Source of the DNA: Knufia peltigerae
Taxonomy: Eukaryota; Ascomycota; Eurotiomycetes; Chaetothyriales; Trichomeriaceae
Direction of reading: 5' to 3'
Length of the DNA: 64,000 bases
NCBI GenBank assembly: GCA_030247855.1
Contig: JAPDRN010000064.1
Location: 1-64,000 of the forward strand
A program made the position numbers and the translations under genes. The notes under the pieces are model-generated. The model searched no databases, was not told the DNA's origin, and was given only the letters and a program-made list of their open reading frames with translations. Positions 54,988 through 64,000 of the stretch are shown one piece after another (position 1 is the first letter of the stretch; each line of letters begins with the position of its first letter).

Positions 54988-57900
54988 TCAAGAAGCATCA
55001 TGTTTTCCGCTCACATCGCGACGCCCAAAGAAACTTCGTCGTCCTTCGCGCTTCGAGTCCGGACTGTCTCGTCCACTGGTTGCGGGCCTCAGCGTATCAG
55101 TGTTGGTTTCAGCGTTCCCTGTGAAGCTACTGCGAATCGTTACGCTGCCGGTTCCCGCCTTGACCGTCTGCTCCGAACCGCCGCCTTGGTCAGACACAAA
55201 GAAGAGCCCTTCACCCAGATCCTTGGACCGGAACGTGTCGTGGTCCTTGACAACAATTTGGAACTGTGTATCGGCACTGCATGACACCTTGAAGTTCTCG
55301 TGGTTCGGATCATACTCCACGGTGCCTGAGGATGACTTGGCCGCCTTGGTTTTGAACAGATCTTTGGCTCCCCTAGCTCCCAACATCTTCACGTGCACCC
55401 GGACATCTGCTCCAGGAGGATAGCCGCTAGCTGACACGATGATGAAATTGGCCGTGCCCGTGTCAGCCCCCTTGGGAGTGTTGGTCACAGTCGAGTGGCT
55501 ACTCTTGGTGCGACTATGCAGCATGCTGCTGGGAGTGGCAGGCGAAGCTGACCCATCGACCAACGCAGGTGCTCGGGAAGGAGTAGCGTCTGGTGTATTG
55601 ACCACCGAAGAGCTCACCTCTGACTCGGGCGGAGTGCCGTTGACCACGTGCGATGTGTCGTCCTTGCTGCTGCCTCGACCAATAATTCCGCGTTTGATGA
55701 AAGATGCCCCTTTCACGACTCCTCCACCAACTTTGGTGACGCCTTTCACTGGCGCACCGATCACTTTACCAGCCGGTGCAAAAGTGCCGTGGAAGGTCGA
55801 CGTTCCCTGCCGGCTTCGGGTGACATAGTCTGGCTTGAACAACATTTTAAGTCGGATGGATCCAGATTTGCCGTCCAGGACATATGTCAACTCTTGTGCC
55901 TGCAGAGGTTCCAGCACTTTCAAGTCGAGGACCGCCGAGCCTAGCCAGTCGGCTTTGTCGCCAAAATCCCAATCGTATACGTCGACCTTGAACTCGGCAC
56001 CGGTGCGCGACGGCACGGCTACCTCGAAAAATTCGTTCCAAGCAGGATGCAGGGTCTTCTTCTGTATCTTTGTTTTGAAAACTTCTTTGCCGTTGAGTTT
56101 GAATTTGCAATAAGGATCACTGTAGCCGTTACGATCTGCTGATGGTAGATCCGCTGCATCCAGAACATCGACTCTCAGTGTGCCCATATTGTTGATGCTT
56201 TCACTGGGGTCGAGCTGCATCTTCACCGGCAAATACTTCAACAGAACCATCACTTTATTGACACCCGCGGCATTGTTGCCCCGCATAGTCAACTCTGTCG
56301 GCGTGTACAGGCACTTCTGCAGTGTGGTGAGTGTCGGACCGGTCAGTGTGGCCACGATGTTGTCCTCATCTTGCTTCCCAGACTTCTCGGTCCTCACCAC
56401 TGACCGCAACGTGATCCGAGACATGTCGATTTCACGGACCATGGCATCCCCAGTCTCGCCAAAGTGGAAGTCCTTCTGTCGAATCCTTGCAGACGCGTAT
56501 GCGGGAAATACATGATCGTCCATGAGTACTTCGAGCTGCACATCCGTCACGTCGAAATGGCCTTCTATTAGATTGAATACGATCAAGCCAGATTCTGACA
56601 TGGATTAGTCCGACTCTGAAACACGTATATCTTGACTTACCATATTTGCTGAGGTCATCGGCAGTAATCTTGACCTTGGGAGCCTGTTTTTTGCTTGATG
56701 CAAGCGAGTCCACGAAGGAGGCCCCTGTCGGCGACGCAAGACGCCCGGCCGTGTCTGAGGTCTTCCCGTTCTCGAGGCTGGGGCGCACTGTGTCTACAGA
56801 AGCTTTGGTGTCGACGGATGGCTTCGTGGCGTGGGACGCTGTCCCATTCACTCCAGCCTCATTCTCCATGGCAGCCTGAGCTTTGCGTTCCTCTTCCTCC
56901 TCCTCAGGATCAAGAACGTTCAATGTGGGATAGAAAGCGCAAGTGTAGTTGATTATGCCCTTCTCGCCGCCAGTCCCGCCAAGACGCAGCCCATCCGAAT
57001 GTAGTGTCTTGGAGTCGTGTACTTCGTAGCCGCCCTCTTCACTCTCAACGATGTAGTCCGAGGCTGCAATTTGTACCAAACCCAATGAACGATCCTTGCC
57101 GAGTTTTTCTTCATCCATGACCTCAATGATCAGGCGCTCTGAAGGAGTGTGCATTGGAACATATACCACCTCATCCCAATCCGGATTGAGATCGTTCTGG
57201 AAGGTAACTGTGCGGCCTTTGGGAATGCCTGCCAACATGACCCTAGCATAGGGGTCTGACTTGCCTACAGTCTCGAAGTTCCGAAGATTTCTGGCACTCT
57301 GAAGGTGAATCCGCATGACGCCGATGGGTGTAATATAGCCGCCGGACCCAGCTGCACCCTTCAGCGCCACGGGCTTCCAGTCCAGTAGTAGTTTGGCCTT
57401 GCCTGATTTCGAACCATGCAAGTTGAACCACTCCTGACCCTTGTCAACAGCCTTCATCATGTCGTCCACCTTGATTTGATAGGTACCAAGGATTGGATCA
57501 GTAGCGAGGCCACGGCTGTCCTTGATGACCAAACCAAGCCGGGCCTTCTTCCGATCTGTGATCAGAACTGATTTGGTATTGTCAGAGAAGACAGGGTTGT
57601 TGGTATGCTTGAGTGTGTTCGTTTTGTGAACTTCTTTCCCATTGAGGAGAAGGACGGCATATGGGTCGAGGGCCCCGACTATACTCTTGCTACCGTCCAG
57701 CTCCTTGGCTTGCTCAATGGTGAGGCGCGCAATACCAGTGTTGGACTCTGGCGGAGGAAGTATCTCACCAGTTGGCAACTTCTCGGATTCAATGACGCGG
57801 AAAAAGCGGATATCGGTTGCAAGCACTCCTCGAGATTTTCCATTTGCAAGTACGTCAAGACTCAAACCTTCATGATCAGGAGAAGCTTCGAGTTGATCCA

Positions 57901-59639
57901 AAGCAAATGTTGCAGTTCCGAGCTGCTTGTCTTTCCGGACATCATTATAATCATAGACTTGCAGAGTGAGCGAGTCAGTGAAGTTTGTGATAATGACATA
58001 GAGTGTCTCGTTCCAGCGGGGGTTTGCGTCTTCGTAAATGGTCTTTGTGCGTCCCAGCTCCTTGGAACCATTCAAAGACACAACCACATACGGATCCGGT
58101 GTGCCCGAAAACTTATCAGGGTTCTTGAGGCCGTGAGCATTGTAGATGGTAATCGCGACCACGCCGACTGCGAGATCAATGGGGTTGCCCGAGAGCATTT
58201 TGGCCACCTCGATTGGGAAAACGTTTGGATCGTACATGATTGGTGCTAGGTTTCCATGGATCTGCTCCTTGATGAAATTCTCCAGACCAGGGATGAAGTT
58301 GATATCGAAGCCGAATGTATCTCCGCCAAGAGGCTTGCATACATAGTCGATGGTTGGACGACCCAGAAAACAGATATCAACCCTTTCGATATGGGGAAAA
58401 GCGATTTGCAGCTTCATCTTGACACGCATAAGACCAGAAAACTCGAAATCTTCCACGATGACCTTCATGGCTTTACTGACAACGCCTTTGCCGATGCGGA
58501 TCTCGAGGACCACTTTTGGATTGATCTTGGTCTTGAGCTGGCGAGCTGTCATATCCATCGTGTCGGTTGGGGTGAAACTGAACTTCCAGTCCATCATGAC
58601 AATATCATCTTCAGACTTCGGATAGGTCTTGACATGTTCCATGCGGGGAGGTTTGGTACCTAGAATAAAAGTCTCCATCCGCATACTGTCCAGGAAAGCG
58701 GGAGTGGACGTGCTCAGCACTTGATCAACTGATTGCACGATACCCTTGGCCAGCTGAGGGGCATAGATGGGCCAGAACTTGACGAGGAAGCTGTTCATCC
58801 ACTCCAGACTTTCGGTGTCGGTCTCCAAACGAGCCTTCCCTAACTCTCGTGTGATGTCGTCTCTGAAATTTCGTCTGACTCGTCTGATCGAAGTTCTGTA
58901 GTAAGTCCCGCAGGTTGCCATGATGAGAAAGATCCATCCCAAACCACCACCGAGGGTCGCAACAAGCCATGAGGACAGGCATGCAAAGACAATCACAGCA
59001 GCATTGTGGTACCAATCTGGATATCTCAGTTTTCTTGTCAAGCCATGGTGGATGGGAATACATACCGCCATAGAACCTATCATCTAGCTTTGATTCCAAG
59101 AGCGTCTGATGATCCAATAGATTGCCTTCCTCTTTATCCTGCTCTGTCTCCCCGGACCCGAACCGTGGCGCCCATCCGAGTTTGGACCAGTCTTCGTGCT
59201 GTTCAGGAGGTGCTCCATTTGTAACCGTACCAGCCTTGTCTCCAGCGGCAACTGGTTCGGGAGGAGGAAGGTCATATTGGTCCGGTCCACCATCCTGCAG
59301 AAGTTAGCGGGCGTTTCAAAGCTGTCCAGGCGCGATAAGACTCACCAGATCTGTAGCGACCCCGACTCCTTTTGGTGGACGTTTGGTAGGGTTCTGCTGC
59401 TACTCGTATGTTAGAAGACTATTCATGATCGTAGCACCCCTTCATCTTACAGATCTAGCTTGCGCGGCTTTCTCTTCTGGGGAAGCATTCGGGTCGAAGT
59501 GCAGAGCAGTTGCCCCGGCTTCCTTGCTTTCGGCGACCAGGACCTTTTCAGCGTCTTTGCCAGTTACGGAAGAGTTGGGATCCTGAGCTGCCTCGACGGC
59601 GCCCTGGGACTTGAGCTCGTTCTTAAATCCGGAGGCCAT
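54988..59639 (-). CDS. Tricalbin-type ER-plasma membrane tether (SMP and C2 domains)
   Basis: Five exons (59639-59451, 59399-59346, 59294-59066, 59016-56641, 56594-54988) give 1484 residues, matching yeast tricalbins and plant/animal extended synaptotagmins. Order: an Ala/Glu-rich cytosolic arm; a hairpin-like hydrophobic region (about residues 161-195, AAVIVFACLSSWLVA, then LGWIFLIMATCGTYY); an SMP lipid-transfer domain (about 220-425, starting WMNSFLVKFWPIYAPQLAKG); then C2 domains. These begin at VVAITIYNAHGLKNPD, ARLTIEQAKELDGS, VMRIHLQSARNLRN and LRVDVLDAADLPS, most with the DPY signature (TPDPYVVV, KSDPYARV, YSDPYCKF). A fifth C2-like unit follows a Ser/Pro-rich linker. The protein would tether cortical ER to the plasma membrane and move lipids. 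The splice restoring LDDRFYG|DWYHNAAV confirms the N-terminal model. Confidence 0.93.
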
Positions 59640-61046
59640 GGTGATCTGTGGAGAAGCGTCCACCGAGCCTTGGGCCTGATCTTTACGACATTGACCCCAG
59701 GGGAAACTGAAAGAAAAACGAGTGAGGGTGTGCGGGCAAGAAGGAGGAATTGTAGGGACAGAGTTTCCGCGAAAGAAGATATACGGAATAGCTTGGTGTG
59801 TAGCTGTTCGAGGCAATTCCCAGAAGTTGGCTTGGTAGGGCCTCTTACAGTAGAAAAGTTTCCAGGCGCAGGCGGCTGGTGATGAAAGCGGAGAAGATTA
59901 CGCGTGAAGGAAGCCACCGACCCCATCTGCGTTTAGTATCAAATAGCTCACTTGTTACGGAGCTCAGTGGCCCGTCACCATGTACTTGCGGTACCAGCAG
60001 TCAAGCTGATGGGCGCTAATCTACCTACCAGGGTCTTCAATGGGCTCACCAGGCTGCCCGGGCCTCGTCAAGGTTCACCAGCGCTTGTCATGCCAGCTGA
60101 AGCTCGCAGCTGCACCACGGGACACACCTAGAGCCTAAACCAACAGCCTACCACACCAGCCTATCCAACCCATCAAGAAGCCACTGCCGACGTCAATTCG
60201 CCAGCTCCATCACCGCGGCGATCGATCTTCGCTTGCGGGCCCTTGGGCCGCACAGAGGGTGCTACGAGATGCATACGACTCGTGGCGCAAAGACAGACCT
60301 CTTAGGCAACTTGCTTTGTTGTTCCGGCAGATGCCCTACAAGACTCCATACTCCCGAACGACTACAGTACAGAGTTTTGTGTGATTGCGCTGACGACACC
60401 CCACCTACGGATGAACCGTCTCTCGCCGATCACACGTGAAGAAGCCTTGGGATACTGTACTCCTCTGCGGGTTCTTGCATATGTACGTACTTGTACAACA
60501 CCTCGGCTGGATACGCTAAGCTAAACACTTTCAGCGAGACAAGGGTCTGTTTGGGGAGTAGCATTCAATATCTCTGTGTTGCTGTTCAACACGCCTCAAT
60601 CTCGGTTTTGTCACCAGTCACGCACCATCCTCGTTGGCAGTGTTGCACATTTGGTGGAATATTGTCTATCAACACAATGATGATAAATTGAGATGTCCTA
60701 CAGTATCCTTGAGTAGGTGCCTTGGACCCATTATCCGACCTTTCCGTACTTCTTACGGGGACACACCCTGCGATGATCCGTGCTCGTAATCATATGTATT
60801 GTATTGCAGTTGCAGGGGATCGACGAACGCATTGGCCTCGTCCACGACCAGTGCGGACCCGTTCTCAGTTCTATCCTGATATCAATACATAAGGTATTCA
60901 TGGCTTCGTGGCTGTCTTTGTGTTGGGTGTTGCTGCCATCCCTTAGAACGCGAACGCTGCGTGCTGGCCGTAACCTCGAGCCATACTAGTCTGATGATGA
61001 TACAGGAAACTGCGCGATGCAAAACCTGGCACAGCAACATTGTCCT
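59640..61046. other. Intergenic, 1.4 kb
   Basis: Tricalbin promoter and the 3' region of the ING gene. No gene, repeat or RNA recognised. Confidence 0.4.
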
Positions 61047-62384
61047 CTATTTCCTTCCGCCCGCCTTCTTCCTGGCTTTGACCTTTTCGATGATTTCGGG
61101 TTTCTCTCTGCACGTAGGACAATACCAATCCTCATCTTCATCCGGCACTTTCTTCATGTTCAGGCAGCCTGTGTGGAACCACTGGAAGGGACAGTCGTCG
61201 TTTTCACAAGCCACCATTTCTCCGTAGGATCGTTGATTGCAGAAGCAGTACCGTTTGTCATCTTCGCCTTCGTCGTCGTCCATGTCTTCATCCTCATGCA
61301 TTTCAACTTCTTCTCGGAGTGACTTCTTATTTCCGCGTCTTCCTCTGCTGGTAGAAGCGTCGGTCTCTGAAGCGTCGGCCGAGGACAAGACCGAATCTTC
61401 TTCGGATGCAGCTGTTCCGCCACGTCCACCTCGTACGGAAGGAGACTGCCCTTTCTTGCGCCCGACAGATAGCCTGCCTTTGGGAGTTCCCTTCTGCTTG
61501 AGTTTGTTGACTTGCTGATGGGGCATGATTTTCTTGGACAAGCCAGATTTCTTGGGTGGACCTGTAGCTTGTTGAGGTCCAGCAGTTCGAGGTAGACTCC
61601 CTGATCGACTGGTTCCTGTCGCAGTGGGTGTAGAGGCTTTAGGAGTGCCCGGGCCAAGTGATGACTGTCTTAAGCCTGATGGCTGAGCAGGAAGATTGGC
61701 ACCGGCGTTCAACTTGCGTCGTTTTGTATCCGCGCCGACCGAGTGTTCACGTTCTCGTTGTCGATGCTGTTGCACGGCAGAAGCAGGCGTAGCTGGCGCC
61801 GAGCTTCTTTGGGGAGGTGCGTTGGTAGTTGCTATCTGCGGCAATTGCCTCGACTGTGCTTGCTGCATAGTTGCAGTTATGTGAGAATTTATGCGGTGTG
61901 CATTCGCATTGAGAGCACTGATCGATGCATTCTGTAGAGGAAGGCTGGGTGGAATATCGATAAGAGACTTTTGTGGTTCAGCTTTTCGATTGAAGACGCT
62001 CGGCAGAGGTGGGCCATCCACAAGCTGACCGTCGTTTTGTAACTCTTTGATTTTCGTATCCAGTCTCCTCAATTGCCGTTCAAGAATGTTGCAAGCTCTG
62101 TCCGCCAAGTGAATTTTTTGATCTTGAAGATGGGCAGATGACTCGTAATTCTTTTTGACCAAGTCTGCGTATTCATTCTCCTTGGGATGAGGTGCAAGGA
62201 CACCATTGACTTTCAGATGTTTCTGGATGTTAACGTCCTTTTGGTTGATTACGGAGAGATATTTCTGCAGATCTTTGTCTTTGGCTTGAATTTCTTCCAG
62301 CATATGGTTGATCTCAGCCGGTAAGTTAGCGGCATCGTGAATAAATTGTTCCAACACGGACGCGCAATCCTCATTGCCCGCCAT
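61047..62384 (-). CDS. ING-family PHD-finger protein (Yng2/Pho23-like)
   Basis: Intronless gene of 445 residues for a chromatin reader subunit of a histone acetyltransferase (NuA4) or deacetylase (Rpd3L) complex. The N-terminal ING domain (residues about 6-110) starts SVLEQFIHDAANLPAEINHMLEEIQAKD and is coiled-coil; the middle is a Ser/Pro/Gln-rich linker. The C-terminal PHD finger has the C4HC3 pattern, CFCNQRSYGEMVACENDDC, then H and CPTC before a basic tail (KVKARKKAGGRK), and should bind H3K4me3 (established for the family). Length and linker resemble the fungal Yng2/Pho23 group; deciding between them needs a tree. The ATG at 62384 is the first real ATG, since the upstream frame opens at a TTG. 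It is divergent from a histone deacetylase gene. Confidence 0.92.
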   Translation of the reverse strand: MAGNEDCASVLEQFIHDAANLPAEINHMLEEIQAKDKDLQKYLSVINQKDVNIQKHLKVNGVLAPHPKENEYADLVKKNYESSAHLQDQKIHLADRACNILERQLRRLDTKIKELQNDGQLVDGPPLPSVFNRKAEPQKSLIDIPPSLPLQNASISALNANAHRINSHITATMQQAQSRQLPQIATTNAPPQRSSAPATPASAVQQHRQREREHSVGADTKRRKLNAGANLPAQPSGLRQSSLGPGTPKASTPTATGTSRSGSLPRTAGPQQATGPPKKSGLSKKIMPHQQVNKLKQKGTPKGRLSVGRKKGQSPSVRGGRGGTAASEEDSVLSSADASETDASTSRGRRGNKKSLREEVEMHEDEDMDDDEGEDDKRYCFCNQRSYGEMVACENDDCPFQWFHTGCLNMKKVPDEDEDWYCPTCREKPEIIEKVKARKKAGGRK

Positions 62385-63020
62385 GGTGATATTTGGCGGT
62401 GATAGAGACTTTTTCAAGAGTTACAGTGGCTAGAGCCACCTCACCGGATCGATGATGACAAACACTTCGTTTCCCAGAAGATTGTAAACGGTAATCGCGT
62501 CACACTCTCCCAGTGATACTGCGCTGCAAACGCCAGAAAAAATCCGTTTGATAAATCTCGAAGAAGTCGCAGAGATATTGATGGAAAAAGACTACAAGAC
62601 AAGGCCACCGGTGAGTCTTTTGAGGTGATGTGGCTAGGACACAATCTAAACCTATCTGGTTCTAGCTCATGTGGCGGGAGCGAGAAATCGACGCCACATC
62701 AAAGCCTTGTCACTTACACATCTCAACACCAACCTTGTCTTGTTACTTCTCTACTGTGACAACAACTTTACTGACGCAGCTCAATATTCCAGTATATTGG
62801 TCGCATAGATACTAAGTCACCACTTACATACTCTTAAGGACCCAAGGACCTTCACTGGCGGACTACACGCCTCTTCACTTCGAGCCAGTCGCTCTTCTAG
62901 GCCTCTGTCGCAATATGAAAATCAACGCCTTCACCAGTCTTTCGCTACCAACAAGATCGTCTGCATTAACTTCATCAAGTGGCTCAACCCTCGCCGCTTT
63001 CAGATAGCGACACATTCCCA
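62385..63020. promoter_or_regulatory. Bidirectional promoter, ING protein / histone deacetylase
   Basis: 636 bp between two divergent start codons. No ORF looks coding. Both genes encode histone-acetylation components, so shared expression is plausible but is inference. Confidence 0.5.
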
Positions 63021-64000
63021 ATGGCCATTGTCGAAGAATACTCGGGGCCCACAGAGGGCGGCTCCTCCTCAACGTTCACACTCTCGTCCAAAATCCAACG
63101 TGAAATCGAAGCGAATTCAATTTCTCGGCCCAAAGGATACAGAGTATCATGGCACTACAACCCAGCCGTTGAGAATCACCACTTCGGACAGACTCACCCC
63201 ATGAAACCATGGCGCCTCACTCTCACCAAATCTCTCGTCCTTTCCTACGGCATGCACACCGCAATGGACACGTACATCCCACGCGCCGCCACCAAAGAGG
63301 AACTAGCAGAGTTCCATAAAGACAGCTATGTCGACTTTCTCTCCGTCGCGACGCCACAGAATATTTACGAAATGTACCCTGAACTCGCCGCAGGGCCTAC
63401 GGGCTACAGTTCAGCTATCTTCGGGGTCGGCGATGATTGTCCGATCTTTGATGGCCTCTTTGCCTTCTGCGCCACATACACGGGCGCATCCATCGACGCT
63501 GCACGCAAACTATGCAACAAACAGTCCGACATCGCCATCAACTGGTCAGGCGGCCTTCACCACGCCAAAAAGGCTGAGGCCAGTGGATTCTGCTACGTCA
63601 ACGACATCGTGCTTGCCATCCTACAGCTCCTCCGCCACCACCCTCGCGTGCTGTACATCGACATCGACGTGCACCACGGCGACGGAGTCGAGCAGGCGTT
63701 CTGGAGCACCGACCGGGTCATGTGCGTCTCCTTCCACAAATACGATAGAGAAGTATTTTTCCCGGGCACGGGTCCTCTCGAATCCACGGGGCCCATCCAC
63801 CCGGACAACCCGGGCAAGAACTACACGATCAACGTGCCGCTCAACGACGGCATCGACGACGAAGGCTACGCGTACCTCTTCCAGAACGTGGTCGAGCCGA
63901 CCATCAAGACCTTCAACCCGACGGCGATCGTGCTCCAGTGCGGCGCCGACAGCCTCGGCCACGACAGGCTGGGATGTTTTAACCTGAACATCCGCGGGCA
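63021..64000 (+). CDS. Class I histone deacetylase, Hos2 type (partial, cut by window end)
   Basis: The first 326 residues are present with no stop or intron before the window edge. The enzyme removes acetyl groups from histone lysines, and Hos2-type members act in the Set3 complex (established). Class I signatures are complete so far: WHYNPAVENHHFGQTHPMKP with the Hos2-like Asn-rich beginning, GDDCPIFDGLF, the paired active-site histidines in SGGLHHAKK, the zinc ligands in DIDVHHGDGV, the FFPGTG loop, and Asp of QCGADSLGHDRLG. The catalytic Tyr would lie beyond position 64000. The N-terminus with PRAATKEELAEFH and the sequence around ISRPKGYRVSWHY favours Hos2 (HosA in Aspergillus) over Rpd3, which is moderately certain. 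The ATG at 63021 follows multiple upstream stops. Confidence 0.93.
   Translation, partial: MAIVEEYSGPTEGGSSSTFTLSSKIQREIEANSISRPKGYRVSWHYNPAVENHHFGQTHPMKPWRLTLTKSLVLSYGMHTAMDTYIPRAATKEELAEFHKDSYVDFLSVATPQNIYEMYPELAAGPTGYSSAIFGVGDDCPIFDGLFAFCATYTGASIDAARKLCNKQSDIAINWSGGLHHAKKAEASGFCYVNDIVLAILQLLRHHPRVLYIDIDVHHGDGVEQAFWSTDRVMCVSFHKYDREVFFPGTGPLESTGPIHPDNPGKNYTINVPLNDGIDDEGYAYLFQNVVEPTIKTFNPTAIVLQCGADSLGHDRLGCFNLNIRG

Overview
The window is nuclear DNA of a filamentous ascomycete (Pezizomycotina). Genes carry short introns of about 47-120 bp with GT..AG borders and CTRAY-type branch sites. Gene families are typical of moulds: Zn2Cys6 regulators, several MFS families, RTA1, an arrestin trafficking adaptor, a LaeA-like methyltransferase, tricalbin and a TOM complex subunit. 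The order cannot be fixed from sequence alone; Eurotiomycetes (for example Chaetothyriales) is only a guess. There are no rRNA genes, no tRNA gene I can support, no CRISPR and no intact transposon. One assembly gap (10 N, 12745-12754) lies inside a microsatellite of a coding sequence.

Layout. (1) 0.1-6.1 kb, all on the minus strand: an anion/allantoate-type MFS transporter, a glucarate-dehydratase-like enolase and a Zn2Cys6 regulator. This looks like a compact sugar-acid catabolism cluster, with a CGG-N11-CCG site upstream of the enolase. (2) 6.5-11.5 kb: a PPxY arrestin adaptor and a CSC1/DUF221 channel. (3) 12.3-12.9 kb: an unrecognised Asn/Ser-rich protein with three copies of an 18-residue motif, split by the assembly gap. 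(4) 13-23.3 kb, an accessory block: FAD monooxygenase, RTA1-like protein, second Zn2Cys6 regulator, multi-pass membrane protein, sugar transporter. No PKS, NRPS or other backbone enzyme is present. (5) 23.3-29.2 kb: a gene-poor stretch with one modelled gene of unknown function. (6) 29.2-36.6 kb: a second FAD monooxygenase, the 61-residue TOM6, an FMP42-like MFS protein and a four-helix MARVEL-like protein. (7) 36.6-45.9 kb: sparse DNA around a LaeA-like methyltransferase and a DHA1-type MFS transporter carrying a poly-Gly tract. (8) 45.9-49.4 kb: a large fungal protein of unknown function that appears to carry two compensating frameshifts. (9) 49.5-64 kb, housekeeping: molybdopterin synthase small subunit, UDP-glucose pyrophosphorylase, tricalbin, an ING/PHD histone-acetylation subunit, and divergently from it a Hos2-type histone deacetylase cut by the window end.

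The most promising leads are the repeat protein at 12.3 kb, the sugar-acid cluster, the accessory monooxygenase block with its own regulator and candidate site, and the compensated frameshift gene. Exon borders were placed by hand from splice motifs and reading-frame continuity. All multi-exon models close in frame, but none was tested against transcripts.
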